Positions 18,711-28,343 of a stretch of 64,000 bases of DNA are shown piece after piece. The translations under genes were made by a program, and so were the position numbers. Source of the DNA: Acinetobacter brisouii CIP 110357 (GTDB lineage Bacteria; Pseudomonadota; Gammaproteobacteria; Pseudomonadales; Moraxellaceae); the NCBI RefSeq assembly GCF_000488275.1, contig NZ_KI530762.1, positions 2,078,971 through 2,142,970 of the forward strand. Reading direction: 5' to 3'. The notes beneath the pieces were generated by a model. That model did not search any database, was not told the origin of the DNA, and saw nothing but the letters and a program-made list of their open reading frames with translations. Each line of letters opens with the position of its first letter. Position 1 is the first letter of the stretch.

Positions 18711-21700
18711 CTATGACTCCGCAACTAACCCGTATTCTTTCGCTTCTTCTAAATTCACAGTGACCAATTTTGATGTTCCTGGCTCAGGCATTGTAACACC
18801 CAATAAATCCGTCGCCATGGTCATTGCCAGTTTATTATGTGTGATGTAAACAAATTGTACCTGTTCGGACAATTCTTTGACCAAATTACAAAAACGCTGC
18901 ACGTTAGCATCATCTAATGGGGCATCGACTTCATCCAGTACACAAAACGGTGCTGGATTGAGACGAAAAATGGCAAATACCAATGCCAACGCTGTCAGGG
19001 CTTTTTCTCCACCCGACAATAATGCCAGAGAACTGTTACGTTTCCCTGGCGGTCGAGCCATCAGTTTGACACCCGATTGCCAGTCATCTTCCAGACTTAA
19101 ACTGGCTTCACCACCATTAAACACTTTTGGAAATAAATCCTGCAACTCATGATTGATCTGTTCAAAGGTCTGCATAAATAACTTACGCGTTTCCTGATCA
19201 ATACTTTTCATGGCCTGTTGCAACTGCTCAACGGTATTTTGCAGATCCTGCATCTGGTGGGTCAGCTCTTCATAACGCCCGGCAACTTCTTCATATTCCT
19301 GTGACGCTGCCAGATTCACCGCCCCGATTTTATCAAACTGTTGTTGGGCTTTTTGTAATTGTGCCTGATGCGCCACCAGTTCGATTTCAACGCTTTTCAG
19401 TGGTTCGGCATTTAACTGTTCTAACTGCTCGGTATAATGTGTCAGGTCAGATTTTGCAGCTTGCCATGCCAGTCGTTTTTGTTCAAGCAATTCGCGTACT
19501 TGTTCATCCTGCTGTTGTAGCTGATGACGCTGCTGCGTCAAATGCTGCTGCTTTTCCTGCACAGTATTCAGTTCCAGCTGCCATTCTTTCCACTGTTTTT
19601 CCAGCACGGCCGTTTGTTGTTGCTGCTCTTCAAGCTGCGCTTGCAAGCTCGGTAATTCAAGCTGTATCGGTTGTAACACACTTTGAGCTTGCTGAAGCTG
19701 CTGCACACACTGTGCATATTGGCTTTTGAGAAAACTTAAATCTTTTTCAAGCAGTTCAATCTGTTGCTGTTGCTGTTGCAACTGCTGCTTGCTGTCTTGC
19801 AACTGGCTTTGTACCTGCTGACGTTGACGCTGCTGCTGTTCACATTGCTCAGCCAGTTCATCCACCTGATATTGCAAGGTTTTATAGTATGGTAATGCCT
19901 GTTCCAGCTTGATTGCCAGTGCATGCAGATCAATCTCCAGATCATCTTTTTGCATGGCATCTTCTTCGATTTGCAAATCCAACTGCTGTAACTGCGCTTG
20001 CAATTGCGACTGCTGCACCGCGAAAGCCTGCTGGGCACTATGTAATTTAGCAACCTGCACATCCAGTTGTTGTTGCTGTTGACGTAAAGTTTTGCTGTGC
20101 TGCTGTTGTGCCTGAATCTGCTGCTGGGTTGCTTTTAACGTCTGTTCTGCCAAAGTGCTGTGCTGTTGCAGTTGCTGTAATTGCTGCTGAACTTCTGCCA
20201 GTTCTTGCTCAATTTCCTGCAAGCGAATGCGATGGCTCAACGCGCCTTGTGCTGCTTGACTCTGTTCGTCATACAACAGTCCGATCACCCAGTCTTGCCC
20301 AAGCAAATAACCATCCAGACTGAGTAAAGTCTGACCTGCCTGTAATTGTTTCTGCAAAGCAAGTGCCTGAGTAAAATCAGCAGCAATAGCAACTTGTTGC
20401 CATAGTGAGTTTTGTGGATAGGCAATCCAGCTCGCCAGTGTTGGCAAACCTAGAAGTTCAGTCTGCAGATTCGTTTCAGTGATGTGTAGTTGCCGTGCCT
20501 GTTCAGGCTGAAATGGCATTTCGTCTGACAACACATGAGCCGATAACCACTGTGCCAGATATTTTTCCACCAGTCCTGCATGCGCTTTAGCAACATCTTG
20601 CAACTGTAAAACCTGCATCAACTGCTGCGCTGCTGACTGCTGTTTTGGCTGTTGCTTGGTCATGAGTTTTTGCAGGTTACTTTGTTCTGCTTGCAAAATT
20701 TTAAGCTGTGACTGCTGGGCAGAAAGCTGTTGTTGCTGCTGTTGAACGGCTTGTTGCTGCTGTTGTTTTTGCTGTTCAAGGATCTGTAACTGTTGTTCGG
20801 TTTGCTGCACTTGCTCGGCAACGCTGTGCTGTTGCTCGGTAAAATCGTCCAGTTCAGGCTGAGTAACTTGGGCTTTGACTTGCTGATATTGCTGTGCCAG
20901 CGTTTCTTTTTGGTGTTCTAAACGTAAAAGATTTTTATTGAGCTGTTCCAGTTGCGACTGCATTTGTGCATGTTTTTGCTGTTGCTGCTCAACTTGGCTT
21001 TTGACCTGCTGATACTGTTGCAACGCAGTTTGATACTGTGCAGATAAGTCTGAATTTTGCTGCTGTTGCTGCTGATCATTCTGCTCAGCCTGTTGTAGGC
21101 TTTCCGCCAATTGCTCACACTGTTCATGCAAGGTATCCAGTTGCATTTCGGTCAGTTGCAACTGCTCTTTCAACTGCGTTTTTTGTTGCTCGAGCTGAGA
21201 GATTTGTTGACTATTTTGCTGCTGTAAAGCTTGTTTTTGTTCAACATTAAGTTGAAGTTCAGACAGTTTTTTCTCGGCGGTTTGCCATGCTTGTTGTAAC
21301 GGGGTGGATTGCTGAATCAGACGTTGAAACAAACCACTGGTTTCGGTCAGGTCATGCTCAACCGTGTTCAGTTCCGAACGTACCAGTTTAAACTGCTCAC
21401 CGAACTCGGTCATTTGTGCAGTATATTCCTGTTGCAAACGCTGGCTTTGCTGACACTGGAACGAGAGAATTTCAATTTTTAAGGTACGGACTTGCTGTTC
21501 AAGCTGTTTGTATTGAACTGCGGCTTCTGACTGACGTTTCAGGGTTTTCAACTGGGCTTTCAGTTCGTGGGCAATATCTTCCAGACGTTCCAAGTTCTGC
21601 GTGGTATGCTCCAGATGTTGCAGGGTTTCACGGCGGCGTGCCTGATAACGTGACACCCCTGCCGCTTCCTCCACAAACACGCGCATTTCTTCAGGTTTGG

Positions 21701-22163
21701 CATCCACCAAACGGTTAATCATGCCCTGTTCAATAATCGCATAAGAACGTGGCCCTAAGCCTGTTCCCAAGAAAATATCGGTAATATCTCGGCGGCGGCA
21801 ACGCGTACCATTGAGAAAATATTCAGATTTTCCCTCTCGTGTCACCTGACGGCGCACCGCCAGTTCATTGTAGGCATTGTACATGCCACCGAGTTTGCCA
21901 TAGGTATTTTCAAAGCGTAACTCGACGCTCGCCACCCCGACAGGCTTGCGTTTGACGGTTCCCGTAAAAATCACGTCCTGCATGCTACCACCACGCAACT
22001 GGCGGGCACTCGATTCGCCCATGACCCAGCGAATGGCATCAATGACATTGGATTTACCACAACCATTAGGCCCTACAATCGCACTACGGTTTGCTTTAAA
22101 ATGTAATGTGGTACTGTCGGCAAACGATTTGAAGCCTGAGAGTTTTAAACTGCTTAAACGCAT
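18711..22163 (-). CDS. smc: Chromosome partition protein SMC
   Basis: SMC is the ATPase core of condensin and works with ScpA and ScpB, encoded at 1.9-3.3 kb here. Walker A is GPNGCGKSNVID (residues 32-43), the ABC signature LLSGGEKALTALALVFAIF lies near 1055-1073 and Walker B with D-loop is FCVLDEVDAPLDDANVQ near 1080-1096. A hinge near residues 505-630 separates two long coiled coils. The coiled coils are extremely glutamine-rich, with runs such as QQQQQQ, which also create long spurious antisense ORFs. The 1150 residues are normal. It starts 11 bp after the GntR gene. Confidence 0.96.
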   Translation of the reverse strand: MRLSSLKLSGFKSFADSTTLHFKANRSAIVGPNGCGKSNVIDAIRWVMGESSARQLRGGSMQDVIFTGTVKRKPVGVASVELRFENTYGKLGGMYNAYNELAVRRQVTREGKSEYFLNGTRCRRRDITDIFLGTGLGPRSYAIIEQGMINRLVDAKPEEMRVFVEEAAGVSRYQARRRETLQHLEHTTQNLERLEDIAHELKAQLKTLKRQSEAAVQYKQLEQQVRTLKIEILSFQCQQSQRLQQEYTAQMTEFGEQFKLVRSELNTVEHDLTETSGLFQRLIQQSTPLQQAWQTAEKKLSELQLNVEQKQALQQQNSQQISQLEQQKTQLKEQLQLTEMQLDTLHEQCEQLAESLQQAEQNDQQQQQQNSDLSAQYQTALQQYQQVKSQVEQQQQKHAQMQSQLEQLNKNLLRLEHQKETLAQQYQQVKAQVTQPELDDFTEQQHSVAEQVQQTEQQLQILEQQKQQQQQAVQQQQQQLSAQQSQLKILQAEQSNLQKLMTKQQPKQQSAAQQLMQVLQLQDVAKAHAGLVEKYLAQWLSAHVLSDEMPFQPEQARQLHITETNLQTELLGLPTLASWIAYPQNSLWQQVAIAADFTQALALQKQLQAGQTLLSLDGYLLGQDWVIGLLYDEQSQAAQGALSHRIRLQEIEQELAEVQQQLQQLQQHSTLAEQTLKATQQQIQAQQQHSKTLRQQQQQLDVQVAKLHSAQQAFAVQQSQLQAQLQQLDLQIEEDAMQKDDLEIDLHALAIKLEQALPYYKTLQYQVDELAEQCEQQQRQRQQVQSQLQDSKQQLQQQQQQIELLEKDLSFLKSQYAQCVQQLQQAQSVLQPIQLELPSLQAQLEEQQQQTAVLEKQWKEWQLELNTVQEKQQHLTQQRHQLQQQDEQVRELLEQKRLAWQAAKSDLTHYTEQLEQLNAEPLKSVEIELVAHQAQLQKAQQQFDKIGAVNLAASQEYEEVAGRYEELTHQMQDLQNTVEQLQQAMKSIDQETRKLFMQTFEQINHELQDLFPKVFNGGEASLSLEDDWQSGVKLMARPPGKRNSSLALLSGGEKALTALALVFAIFRLNPAPFCVLDEVDAPLDDANVQRFCNLVKELSEQVQFVYITHNKLAMTMATDLLGVTMPEPGTSKLVTVNLEEAKEYGLVAES

Positions 22164-22174
22164 ACTGTCCTAAT

Positions 22175-22870
22175 TTAATGACGTGAGCGACGTGCCCATG
22201 CCAACTCAATCTGTTTCATTCGTGTCAGGGAGTCCAACACAAGCCCTCGCAAGTGTCGGCAAAAATCATGCATAAATAAAGTGGCTTGTTGCAAATTTTG
22301 GGTCAAAATAGCATCAATCATCCATTTTATGCGATTAAAGGTTTCTTCCAAATCCCGCCGTGAGGTATTCAGGATTAAAAAATAACAACGGCGCAGTGCA
22401 GGAAATAAGTCATGAAAAAATTGAGTAAAATATAAATTATGAAACTGCCCAGCATGATTCAACAGAAAATAAAACCATAAATCATAAAATTGTTCAGACT
22501 GCATCTGTTTGACATGCAATGCTAACTGTTGCTCAAGCTGCTGAATTTTTTGTTTTTCACTGGATAGATCATGGTAAATAAAACACTGGATCAATCGGCT
22601 CAGCAGCATGTCACAGCTTTCAAATAACTGATTAACCTGTTCTGTGCTCATTTCGGTCACAATGGCACCACGACGCGGATAAATCTCGATTAGATGTGTA
22701 CGTTGTAATAATAACAATGCTTCACGTACCGAACCGCGACTCACGTGCATATCTTTGGCAATCTTCAGTTCAGGAATTCGCTCGCCTTCAAGTAACTCAC
22801 CTGAAATAATTTGCTGTGCAATTTGATCGGCAATCTGTTCGGCAAGACATTGTGCGGGTTGCTGCAGCAT
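22175..22870 (-). CDS. GntR family transcriptional regulator (FCD type)
   Basis: A winged-helix GntR DNA-binding domain occupies residues 8-75: IADQIAQQIISGELLEGERI, then KDMHVSRGSVREALLLLQRT and RRGAIVTEM. The remaining 155 residues are helical and fit an FCD effector domain. The effector is not evident. It sits 31 bp after the TauE-like permease and 11 bp before smc, in one transcriptional direction. Since birA next door lacks a DNA-binding domain, this regulator is one of several candidates for a biotin regulator, but nothing in the sequence proves that. Confidence 0.85.
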   Translation of the reverse strand: MLQQPAQCLAEQIADQIAQQIISGELLEGERIPELKIAKDMHVSRGSVREALLLLQRTHLIEIYPRRGAIVTEMSTEQVNQLFESCDMLLSRLIQCFIYHDLSSEKQKIQQLEQQLALHVKQMQSEQFYDLWFYFLLNHAGQFHNLYFTQFFHDLFPALRRCYFLILNTSRRDLEETFNRIKWMIDAILTQNLQQATLFMHDFCRHLRGLVLDSLTRMKQIELAWARRSRH

Positions 22871-22901
22871 GATTCACCTGTTTCATTTTTTGATTTTGTT
22901 T

Positions 22902-23723
22902 TTAATGCGCGTTGTGTAGCACTTGTATCACACCCTGATAAATAAAATAACTCCCCACACTAAAAAGCAAACCACTAAAACATTTTTTCAACATGGCAGG
23001 TGACAAGGCATGTGCCACTTTGGCACCAAATCTGGCAGTCACAAAACTCATGACGCTAATGCCAGTAAACGCATAAAGATGCACATAACCAATTGCATGC
23101 GGAATCTGAATGCTCTGTTTTGCTCCAAACCACATAAAACCCAGCGCGCCTGCCACTGCAATCGGGAAACCACAGGCCGCCGAGGTCGCCACCGCCTTTT
23201 GCATCACCACACCATGCTTGTTTAAATAAGGCACAGTCAGTGAACCGCCACCAATCCCAAAAATCGCAGAAGCCACCCCAATACCAGAACCAGCAAGTGC
23301 CTGTTGCCAGGCTGTTGGTAGATGCTTTGAGGTATCCACCTGTTGTTTTGCACCAAAGAACATACGCTGTGACACCCAAAGCGCAAATACGCCAATAATC
23401 AGTTGCAAACTATGCCCAGATAAAACATCGGCAACGCCTGCCCCTAAAAATGAGCCAATCACCAAACCTGGAGCAATATTCCGCACCACCGGCCACATCA
23501 CTGCGCCTTTTTGATGATGTGCCATAATCGAACTTAAAGAAGTAACCATAATAGTCGCCAGTGACGTCCCAAGTGCCATGTGCATAATCACATCAGGGGC
23601 ATAATGCTGCTGGGTAAACACTATATATAAAATTGGAACAATAATCAGACCACCCCCCACACCAAACAACCCTGCGGCAAAACCTGCAATTGCACCAATC
23701 AGTAAATATATGATTAACTCCAT
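22902..23723 (-). CDS. TauE/SafE-type membrane permease
   Basis: This protein has about eight transmembrane segments and the TauE/SafE (DUF81) hallmarks: GFAAGLFGVGGGLIIVPIL near residues 13-31 and the mirrored GVASAIFGIGGGSLTVPYL near 159-177, an internal repeat typical of the family. Members export or import sulfite, sulfoacetate and other small organic anions; the substrate here is unknown. I choose the ATG at 23723 (MELIIYLLIG), 16 codons inside the open frame, where the first membrane helix starts; this gives 273 residues. It is divergent from birA with at most 27 bp between the two starts. Confidence 0.85.
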   Translation of the reverse strand: MELIIYLLIGAIAGFAAGLFGVGGGLIIVPILYIVFTQQHYAPDVIMHMALGTSLATIMVTSLSSIMAHHQKGAVMWPVVRNIAPGLVIGSFLGAGVADVLSGHSLQLIIGVFALWVSQRMFFGAKQQVDTSKHLPTAWQQALAGSGIGVASAIFGIGGGSLTVPYLNKHGVVMQKAVATSAACGFPIAVAGALGFMWFGAKQSIQIPHAIGYVHLYAFTGISVMSFVTARFGAKVAHALSPAMLKKCFSGLLFSVGSYFIYQGVIQVLHNAH

Positions 23724-23726
23724 CTT

Positions 23727-24512
23727 ATGTTTTCCCATGAATTGTTGATTATGGATGCGGATACTCGCCAATTACAGCAGCTACTCGAACTGTCGAACTG
23801 TACCCCTGATATTGTCTTGCTAAAACATAGCACCACATCGACCAATGATGATGTGCGCGCACTTGCCCAGCAAGGCATGCATACTGCCCTTGTTTGCAGC
23901 GAAATACAAACCCAAGGTCGTGGGCAGCATCAAAGACAATGGCTGTCTCCCCAAGGCAACATCTATTTAAGCACACTCATCAACACCGAAACAGCGATTG
24001 ATGGGCGCTTGGCACTGGAAGTTGCACTCAACCTGCTTCACATGCCCATACTGAAAGACTTTAATTTACAAATCAAATGGCCCAATGATCTATATAGTCA
24101 TCAGGGCAAATGGGGTGGCATTTTAGTCGAACCACTTTCTGCTCGTCAGGCGATTATCGGGGTTGGCATCAATATTATTACGCCACCTGACCTGCAAAAT
24201 CTGGATCAGGCCGTGACCTCATTGAGCGAACTGGGACTGCACAATCGTAGTCGGATTGAGTTAATTCACGACATTTATGTAGCGATTCAACAGGCAGGCG
24301 CATGGTTCAATCATGGCTGTTACAATCTGGCCGAGCGCTTTAACCATGTGGCAATGTTTAAAGGTCAATCGGTCAGCTTCGAGCATCAACAAGGTGTTGC
24401 TGAAGGAATATTCCTCGGGATTCAAAATGATGGCGGGATTGTGCTTGATACAGTACAGGGGCAGACCGTGTATTATCAGGGACGTTTGCGCCCACTTTCT
24501 TCAATACAGTAA
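23727..24512 (+). CDS. birA: Biotin-[acetyl-CoA-carboxylase] ligase, monofunctional BirA
   Basis: BirA makes biotinyl-AMP and attaches biotin to the carboxylase carrier protein. It has STTSTNDDVRALAQQG near residues 36-51, the biotinyl-AMP loop QTQGRGQHQRQWLSPQGNI near 62-80, and KWPNDLY with GKWGGILVEP near 113-135. Residues 1-30 are too short for the helix-turn-helix domain that makes E. coli BirA a repressor, so this enzyme cannot regulate biotin genes by that route. ATG at 23727 or 23751 (MDADTRQL) are both possible and neither has a good ribosome binding site. coaX follows after 12 bp. Confidence 0.93.
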   Translation: MFSHELLIMDADTRQLQQLLELSNCTPDIVLLKHSTTSTNDDVRALAQQGMHTALVCSEIQTQGRGQHQRQWLSPQGNIYLSTLINTETAIDGRLALEVALNLLHMPILKDFNLQIKWPNDLYSHQGKWGGILVEPLSARQAIIGVGINIITPPDLQNLDQAVTSLSELGLHNRSRIELIHDIYVAIQQAGAWFNHGCYNLAERFNHVAMFKGQSVSFEHQQGVAEGIFLGIQNDGGIVLDTVQGQTVYYQGRLRPLSSIQ

Positions 24513-24524
24513 TCCGAGAATATA

Positions 24525-25277
24525 ATGCAAAATTTATGGCTCGATATTGGTAACACACGCCTAAAATACTGGATTACCCAAGGTCAAGAGGTCATTGAAC
24601 ATGGTGCAGAGCTGCATTTGCAATCGCCTGCCGACTTGCTGCTGGGTTTAGTTCATCACTTTAAAGCGATGCAGATTAGCCGAATTGGGATTTCTTCAGT
24701 TCTGGATAAAAAAAATAATGATCGGATTAGCCGTATTTTAAAACGTCTCAATGCGCCATTGGTGATTGCCAAAGTACAGCACGAATATGCAGGCTTGCAC
24801 TGTGGTTATGACGATATTCAGCAACTTGGGATTGACCGATGGCTACAGCTTCTGGCAGTAGCTGCACCAGAGCAAGACCTGTGTGTGATTGGTTGTGGAA
24901 CTGCACTGACGATTGACCTGACCCAAGGCATGCAGCACTTGGGCGGCTATATTTTACCTAATCTATATTTACAACGTGATTCACTGATTCAAAATACCAA
25001 AGGCATTAAAATTCCAGATTCGGCATTTGAGCATTTGGAACCTGGGCGAACAACCGTGGATTGCGTACATCATGGTATTTTGCTTGGACTCATTAGCACT
25101 ATTCAGAAAATTCTGGAACAATCACCGCGCAAGCTGATTTTAACAGGCGGTGATGCTGTATTATTCGCGCGTTTTTTACAAGAGCATCAGCCTGTTGTAG
25201 AAACAGACTTGTTGTTAAAAGGGCTGCAACATTATATTTCACACCACAAGAACAATGAATCAGTTGAGGGATCATGA
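24525..25277 (+). CDS. coaX: Type III pantothenate kinase CoaX
   Basis: CoaX phosphorylates pantothenate in the first step of coenzyme A synthesis. The ATP-binding motif is [13 protein letters not shown] at residues 4-16; [16 protein letters not shown] near 103-118 and [14 protein letters not shown] near 121-134 complete the actin-like core. The 250 residues are normal. It is 12 bp after birA, an arrangement common in bacteria, and its TGA overlaps the start of the next gene as ATGA. Confidence 0.95.
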   Translation: MQNLWLDIGNTRLKYWITQGQEVIEHGAELHLQSPADLLLGLVHHFKAMQISRIGISSVLDKKNNDRISRILKRLNAPLVIAKVQHEYAGLHCGYDDIQQLGIDRWLQLLAVAAPEQDLCVIGCGTALTIDLTQGMQHLGGYILPNLYLQRDSLIQNTKGIKIPDSAFEHLEPGRTTVDCVHHGILLGLISTIQKILEQSPRKLILTGGDAVLFARFLQEHQPVVETDLLLKGLQHYISHHKNNESVEGS

Positions 25278-25978
25278 TGAAAAGTAATTATAAAATTTTG
25301 TCTATACTGGCCTGCGGTCTCGCATTATCCGCTTGCCAAAGCACGACAGCACCCTCTGCACCAGCTCCAACCAGTTTAGGGAGTGCAGCCTCCGAGCAAT
25401 CAGTAATTGCCTACTTTTCTTCGATGCAGACAGGCGGCATTTTGCTACTCAATGGCCGCTCTGCCGATGTATATCGGGTGTTAATCAAACATGACGAGCG
25501 CGGTTATTGGATACAGGACTTTTATCAGGCATCACACCGCCCACAGTCTAGCCCAGTCTTGCTGACCAACCCTGCCGATTTAAACAAGATTTCTCCGACA
25601 TCGGTTGTTGGTGATTTAATTCTGTATTACCGTAACGGGCAGGTCTACCAACGTGCAACGTATAATGCCCAACATCAACCAACAGGTCAGACAACCACTT
25701 ATAATCCTCAAGGTAAGCTGATCGTACAGGAAGAAAACCGTGCTGATGGTTCGTATTCGGGGCGTTTCTGGTATCCAGAAACGCTGCATCAGGCGCTCAG
25801 TTTTGAAATGAATAGTAAGCATCAGGTGACTATGGCAAAAGGTTGGGACCAACAACAGCATGCAATCCCGAGCAATCAGTGCTTTGCTGAAAAAACCTTA
25901 AATCCTAAAAACCAGCAAGATCAATGCTATCAGTTGCTGATGCAGATTTATCAAACAAGTGCCACTATGGCAGATTAA
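25274..25978 (+). CDS. Uncharacterised lipoprotein, paralogue of the next gene
   Basis: The 234-residue protein has a lipoprotein signal ([14 protein letters not shown], lipid-carrying Cys near residue 20) followed by a Ser/Pro/Ala linker. The mature part contains lines such as [19 protein letters not shown] and [20 protein letters not shown], which look like the short strand repeats of MORN/YwqK-type proteins. It ends with [20 protein letters not shown]. The next gene shares these elements in the same order. GAGGG stands before the ATG, which overlaps coaX. Function unknown; the lipobox suggests membrane anchoring facing the periplasm or cell surface. Confidence 0.75.
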   Translation: MMKSNYKILSILACGLALSACQSTTAPSAPAPTSLGSAASEQSVIAYFSSMQTGGILLLNGRSADVYRVLIKHDERGYWIQDFYQASHRPQSSPVLLTNPADLNKISPTSVVGDLILYYRNGQVYQRATYNAQHQPTGQTTTYNPQGKLIVQEENRADGSYSGRFWYPETLHQALSFEMNSKHQVTMAKGWDQQQHAIPSNQCFAEKTLNPKNQQDQCYQLLMQIYQTSATMAD

Positions 25979-26045
25979 AGCTGTTCTTGCTCAAGTCAGA
26001 TTTGGCTTGGGCATTCTTTTCTGACATTTAAAATGATGAACAACA

Positions 26046-26744
26046 ATGAAAAAAATAATTTTAACTGCCCTATTGGCATGTACTTTGGTCACTCCTGCAG
26101 CAGCGTCGGCAAAAACCTCCAACAGTACACTACCCACATCCAGTTCAATTCAAAAAAACCTGATTATTGCCTATTTTTCACCGATTCAATTTGGTAATGA
26201 ATATTCAGCCAAAGCCTTAAGCACAGGTTATTATCGTGTTTTATTAGACAAAAATGCACAGGGTCAGTATCTGGTACAGGATTTTTATACCCAAACTAAA
26301 ACTCCTCAGTCCGCTCCTTTTTGGTTGAGTAAGTCTGAAGACTTGCATAGTTTCGATCCGAATTCGGTCACGGGTGAACTCAAGCTTTATTATGCGACAG
26401 GTGAAGTTTATTTTACGACTCAATACAATCAGCAGCAGCAACTCATTGGACCTAGCCAACTCTTGAATCGTCAAGGTCAACTGCTTTCACAAGAAACCAT
26501 GTCTGCTGATGGTTCAACACAAAGCGATTACTGGTACCATCCCAATGTACCCGCTTTAAAAGTAAAGTTTGATTCAGACGGGCAGATTTTACAGGCGCAA
26601 GGCTGGGACACTGAAGGTAAAGCCATTGCAGCCAACGAATGTTTTGCTGAAAAAACGCTAGAGCCAAAAAACCAATTAGATACCTGTTATTTGATCATGA
26701 ACTTACTGAATGATCGCAACCAGACACTGATTGAAGAGCCATAA
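26046..26744 (+). CDS. Uncharacterised exported protein, paralogue of the preceding lipoprotein
   Basis: This 232-residue protein begins with a cleavable signal peptide (MKKIILTALLACTLVTPAAA, predicted cut near residue 20-22) without a lipobox cysteine. The body, with IAYFSPIQFGNEYSAKAL, GELKLYYATGEVYFTTQYN, NRQGQLLSQETMSADGS and NECFAEKTLEPKNQLDTCY, aligns along its length with the upstream lipoprotein. The pair looks like a tandem duplication in which one copy is anchored and one soluble. Both keep two C-terminal cysteines about 15 residues apart, which may form a disulfide. A terminator follows immediately. No function is known to me. Confidence 0.75.
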   Translation: MKKIILTALLACTLVTPAAASAKTSNSTLPTSSSIQKNLIIAYFSPIQFGNEYSAKALSTGYYRVLLDKNAQGQYLVQDFYTQTKTPQSAPFWLSKSEDLHSFDPNSVTGELKLYYATGEVYFTTQYNQQQQLIGPSQLLNRQGQLLSQETMSADGSTQSDYWYHPNVPALKVKFDSDGQILQAQGWDTEGKAIAANECFAEKTLEPKNQLDTCYLIMNLLNDRNQTLIEEP

Positions 26745-26773
26745 AAAAGAGGCGCAATATGCGCCTCTTTTTT
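26743..26773. terminator. Bidirectional terminator before ffh
   Basis: Stem GAGGCGC/GCGCCTC with a 5-base loop, six A before and six T after. It serves both the exported-protein gene and the convergent ffh. Confidence 0.92.
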
Positions 26774-26785
26774 ATAAAGAAAATT

Positions 26786-28198
26786 TTATTTTTTCTGGTC
26801 GTTGCCACCAAATAATGGCCCCATACCACCGCCACCACCACCGAACTGCTTTTGCATACCGCTGAGTGAACGCATCATTTTGCCCAAACCTGACGGATTG
26901 GCAAATTTCTTCATCATTTTCGCCATTTGCGCATGTTGCTTGATCAATTTATTGACTTCGGCGACATCCATACCACAGCCTGCTGCAATACGTTTCTTAC
27001 GGCTTGGGTTCATCAAGTCTGGGTTACGGCGCTCTTTGAGCGTCATCGACAAAATGATGGCTTCCATCTTCTTGACTTGCTTTTCAGGGTTGGCTTGCTG
27101 AATCGCTTGCTGCAAACCTGCACCGCTCATGCCAGGCAACTTGTCCAAGAAGCCCATCATACCGCCCATTTTGCTCATTTGCTCAAATTGCGTCAGCATA
27201 TCTTCAAAGTTGAAGCTGCCACCTTTTTGCAATTTTTTCGCCATTTTTTCGGCTTTTTCTTTGTCGAGTTTGCGTTCAACTTCCTCAACCAAAGACAGCA
27301 CGTCACCCATACCCAAAATACGCTGGGCAATACGTTCAGGGTGGAATGGTTCAAGCGCATCGAGTTTTTCACCCATACCCAAGAACTTGATTGGCTTGCC
27401 AGTAATGGCACGCACTGAAAGCGCCGCACCACCGCGTGCATCACCATCAGTTTTGGTCAAAATCACACCTGTCAGTGGCAAGGCATCGTTAAAGGCTTTT
27501 GCAGTATTTGCCGCATCCTGACCCGTCATGGCATCGACCACGAACAAAGTTTCGGTTGGTTTAACTGCAGCGTGCAATTCTTTAATTTCATCCATCATGT
27601 CTTCATCGACATGTAAACGACCTGCCGTATCGACAATCAATACATCGGCAAACTTGATTTTTGCCTGTTCGATGGCACGATTGACAATATCAATCGGTTT
27701 TTCATCTGCACTCGATGAAATAAATTCTGCACCAACTTCGCCTGAAACCGTTTCTAACTGTTTAATCGCCGCAGGACGGTAAACGTCAGCAGAAACCGTC
27801 ATGACTTTTTTCTTTTGGCGTTCTTTTAAGAAGCGCGCCAATTTTGCCGCAGTGGTGGTTTTACCCGCACCCTGCAAACCTGCCAATAATACAACCACTG
27901 GCGGTTTCGCTGCCAAATCCAGGCTTTGGTTTTCCTCGCCCATCATTTTGGTCAGTTCATCATGAACAATCTTGACAAAAGCCTGTCCTGGAGACAGTTG
28001 GCTCATGACTTCTTGTCCAAGTGCCTGTTCCTTAACTTTCGCGATAAACTCACGGGTTACAGGTAAGGCAACATCCGCCTCTAGAAGTGCCATACGCACT
28101 TCTCGCAGGGTGTCTTTAATATTGTCTTCGGTCAGTTGTCCTGTACCGGTAACATTTCTTAAACTCTGTGAGAGTCGTTCTGTTAAGGTGTCAAACAT
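26786..28198 (-). CDS. ffh: Signal recognition particle protein Ffh
   Basis: Ffh with 4.5S RNA forms the signal recognition particle that delivers nascent membrane proteins to FtsY. The NG domain shows LLAGLQGAGKTTTAAKLARF near residues 103-122, DTAGRLHVDEDMMDEI near 190-205 and TKTDGDARGGAALS near 247-260. The M domain from about residue 300 is Met-rich and carries ERRNPDLMNPSRKKRIAAG. The end is a glycine tail (GGGGGMGPLFGG). The 470 residues are standard. It is divergent from the YpjD-like gene, as in E. coli. The long forward ORFs over its 3' half are antisense shadows. Confidence 0.97.
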   Translation of the reverse strand: MFDTLTERLSQSLRNVTGTGQLTEDNIKDTLREVRMALLEADVALPVTREFIAKVKEQALGQEVMSQLSPGQAFVKIVHDELTKMMGEENQSLDLAAKPPVVVLLAGLQGAGKTTTAAKLARFLKERQKKKVMTVSADVYRPAAIKQLETVSGEVGAEFISSSADEKPIDIVNRAIEQAKIKFADVLIVDTAGRLHVDEDMMDEIKELHAAVKPTETLFVVDAMTGQDAANTAKAFNDALPLTGVILTKTDGDARGGAALSVRAITGKPIKFLGMGEKLDALEPFHPERIAQRILGMGDVLSLVEEVERKLDKEKAEKMAKKLQKGGSFNFEDMLTQFEQMSKMGGMMGFLDKLPGMSGAGLQQAIQQANPEKQVKKMEAIILSMTLKERRNPDLMNPSRKKRIAAGCGMDVAEVNKLIKQHAQMAKMMKKFANPSGLGKMMRSLSGMQKQFGGGGGGMGPLFGGNDQKK

Positions 28199-28343
28199 TG
28201 CAAATTCCGCTTAAAATGGTCTGTTGCAAAAAAATCTTTCTCAAAAATAGAAAATTTATGCATGAAATGCTATAGGATACTTGAGTTCACATCGAAATTA
28301 TATCGCATAGCATGAATATTCATTATTCCAACAAAGGTTTGAC

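Noticed and set aside
19301..19729. A 142-residue forward ORF inside smc
   Set aside because: It is antisense to the glutamine-rich coiled coil, where CAG/CTG codons suppress stop codons on the other strand. Composition (Val/Ala/Leu-rich without motifs) shows it is a shadow.
26927..27521. Two overlapping forward ORFs of 163 and 130 residues over ffh
   Set aside because: They are antisense to the conserved NG and M domains of ffh and show no domain, signal or ribosome binding site.
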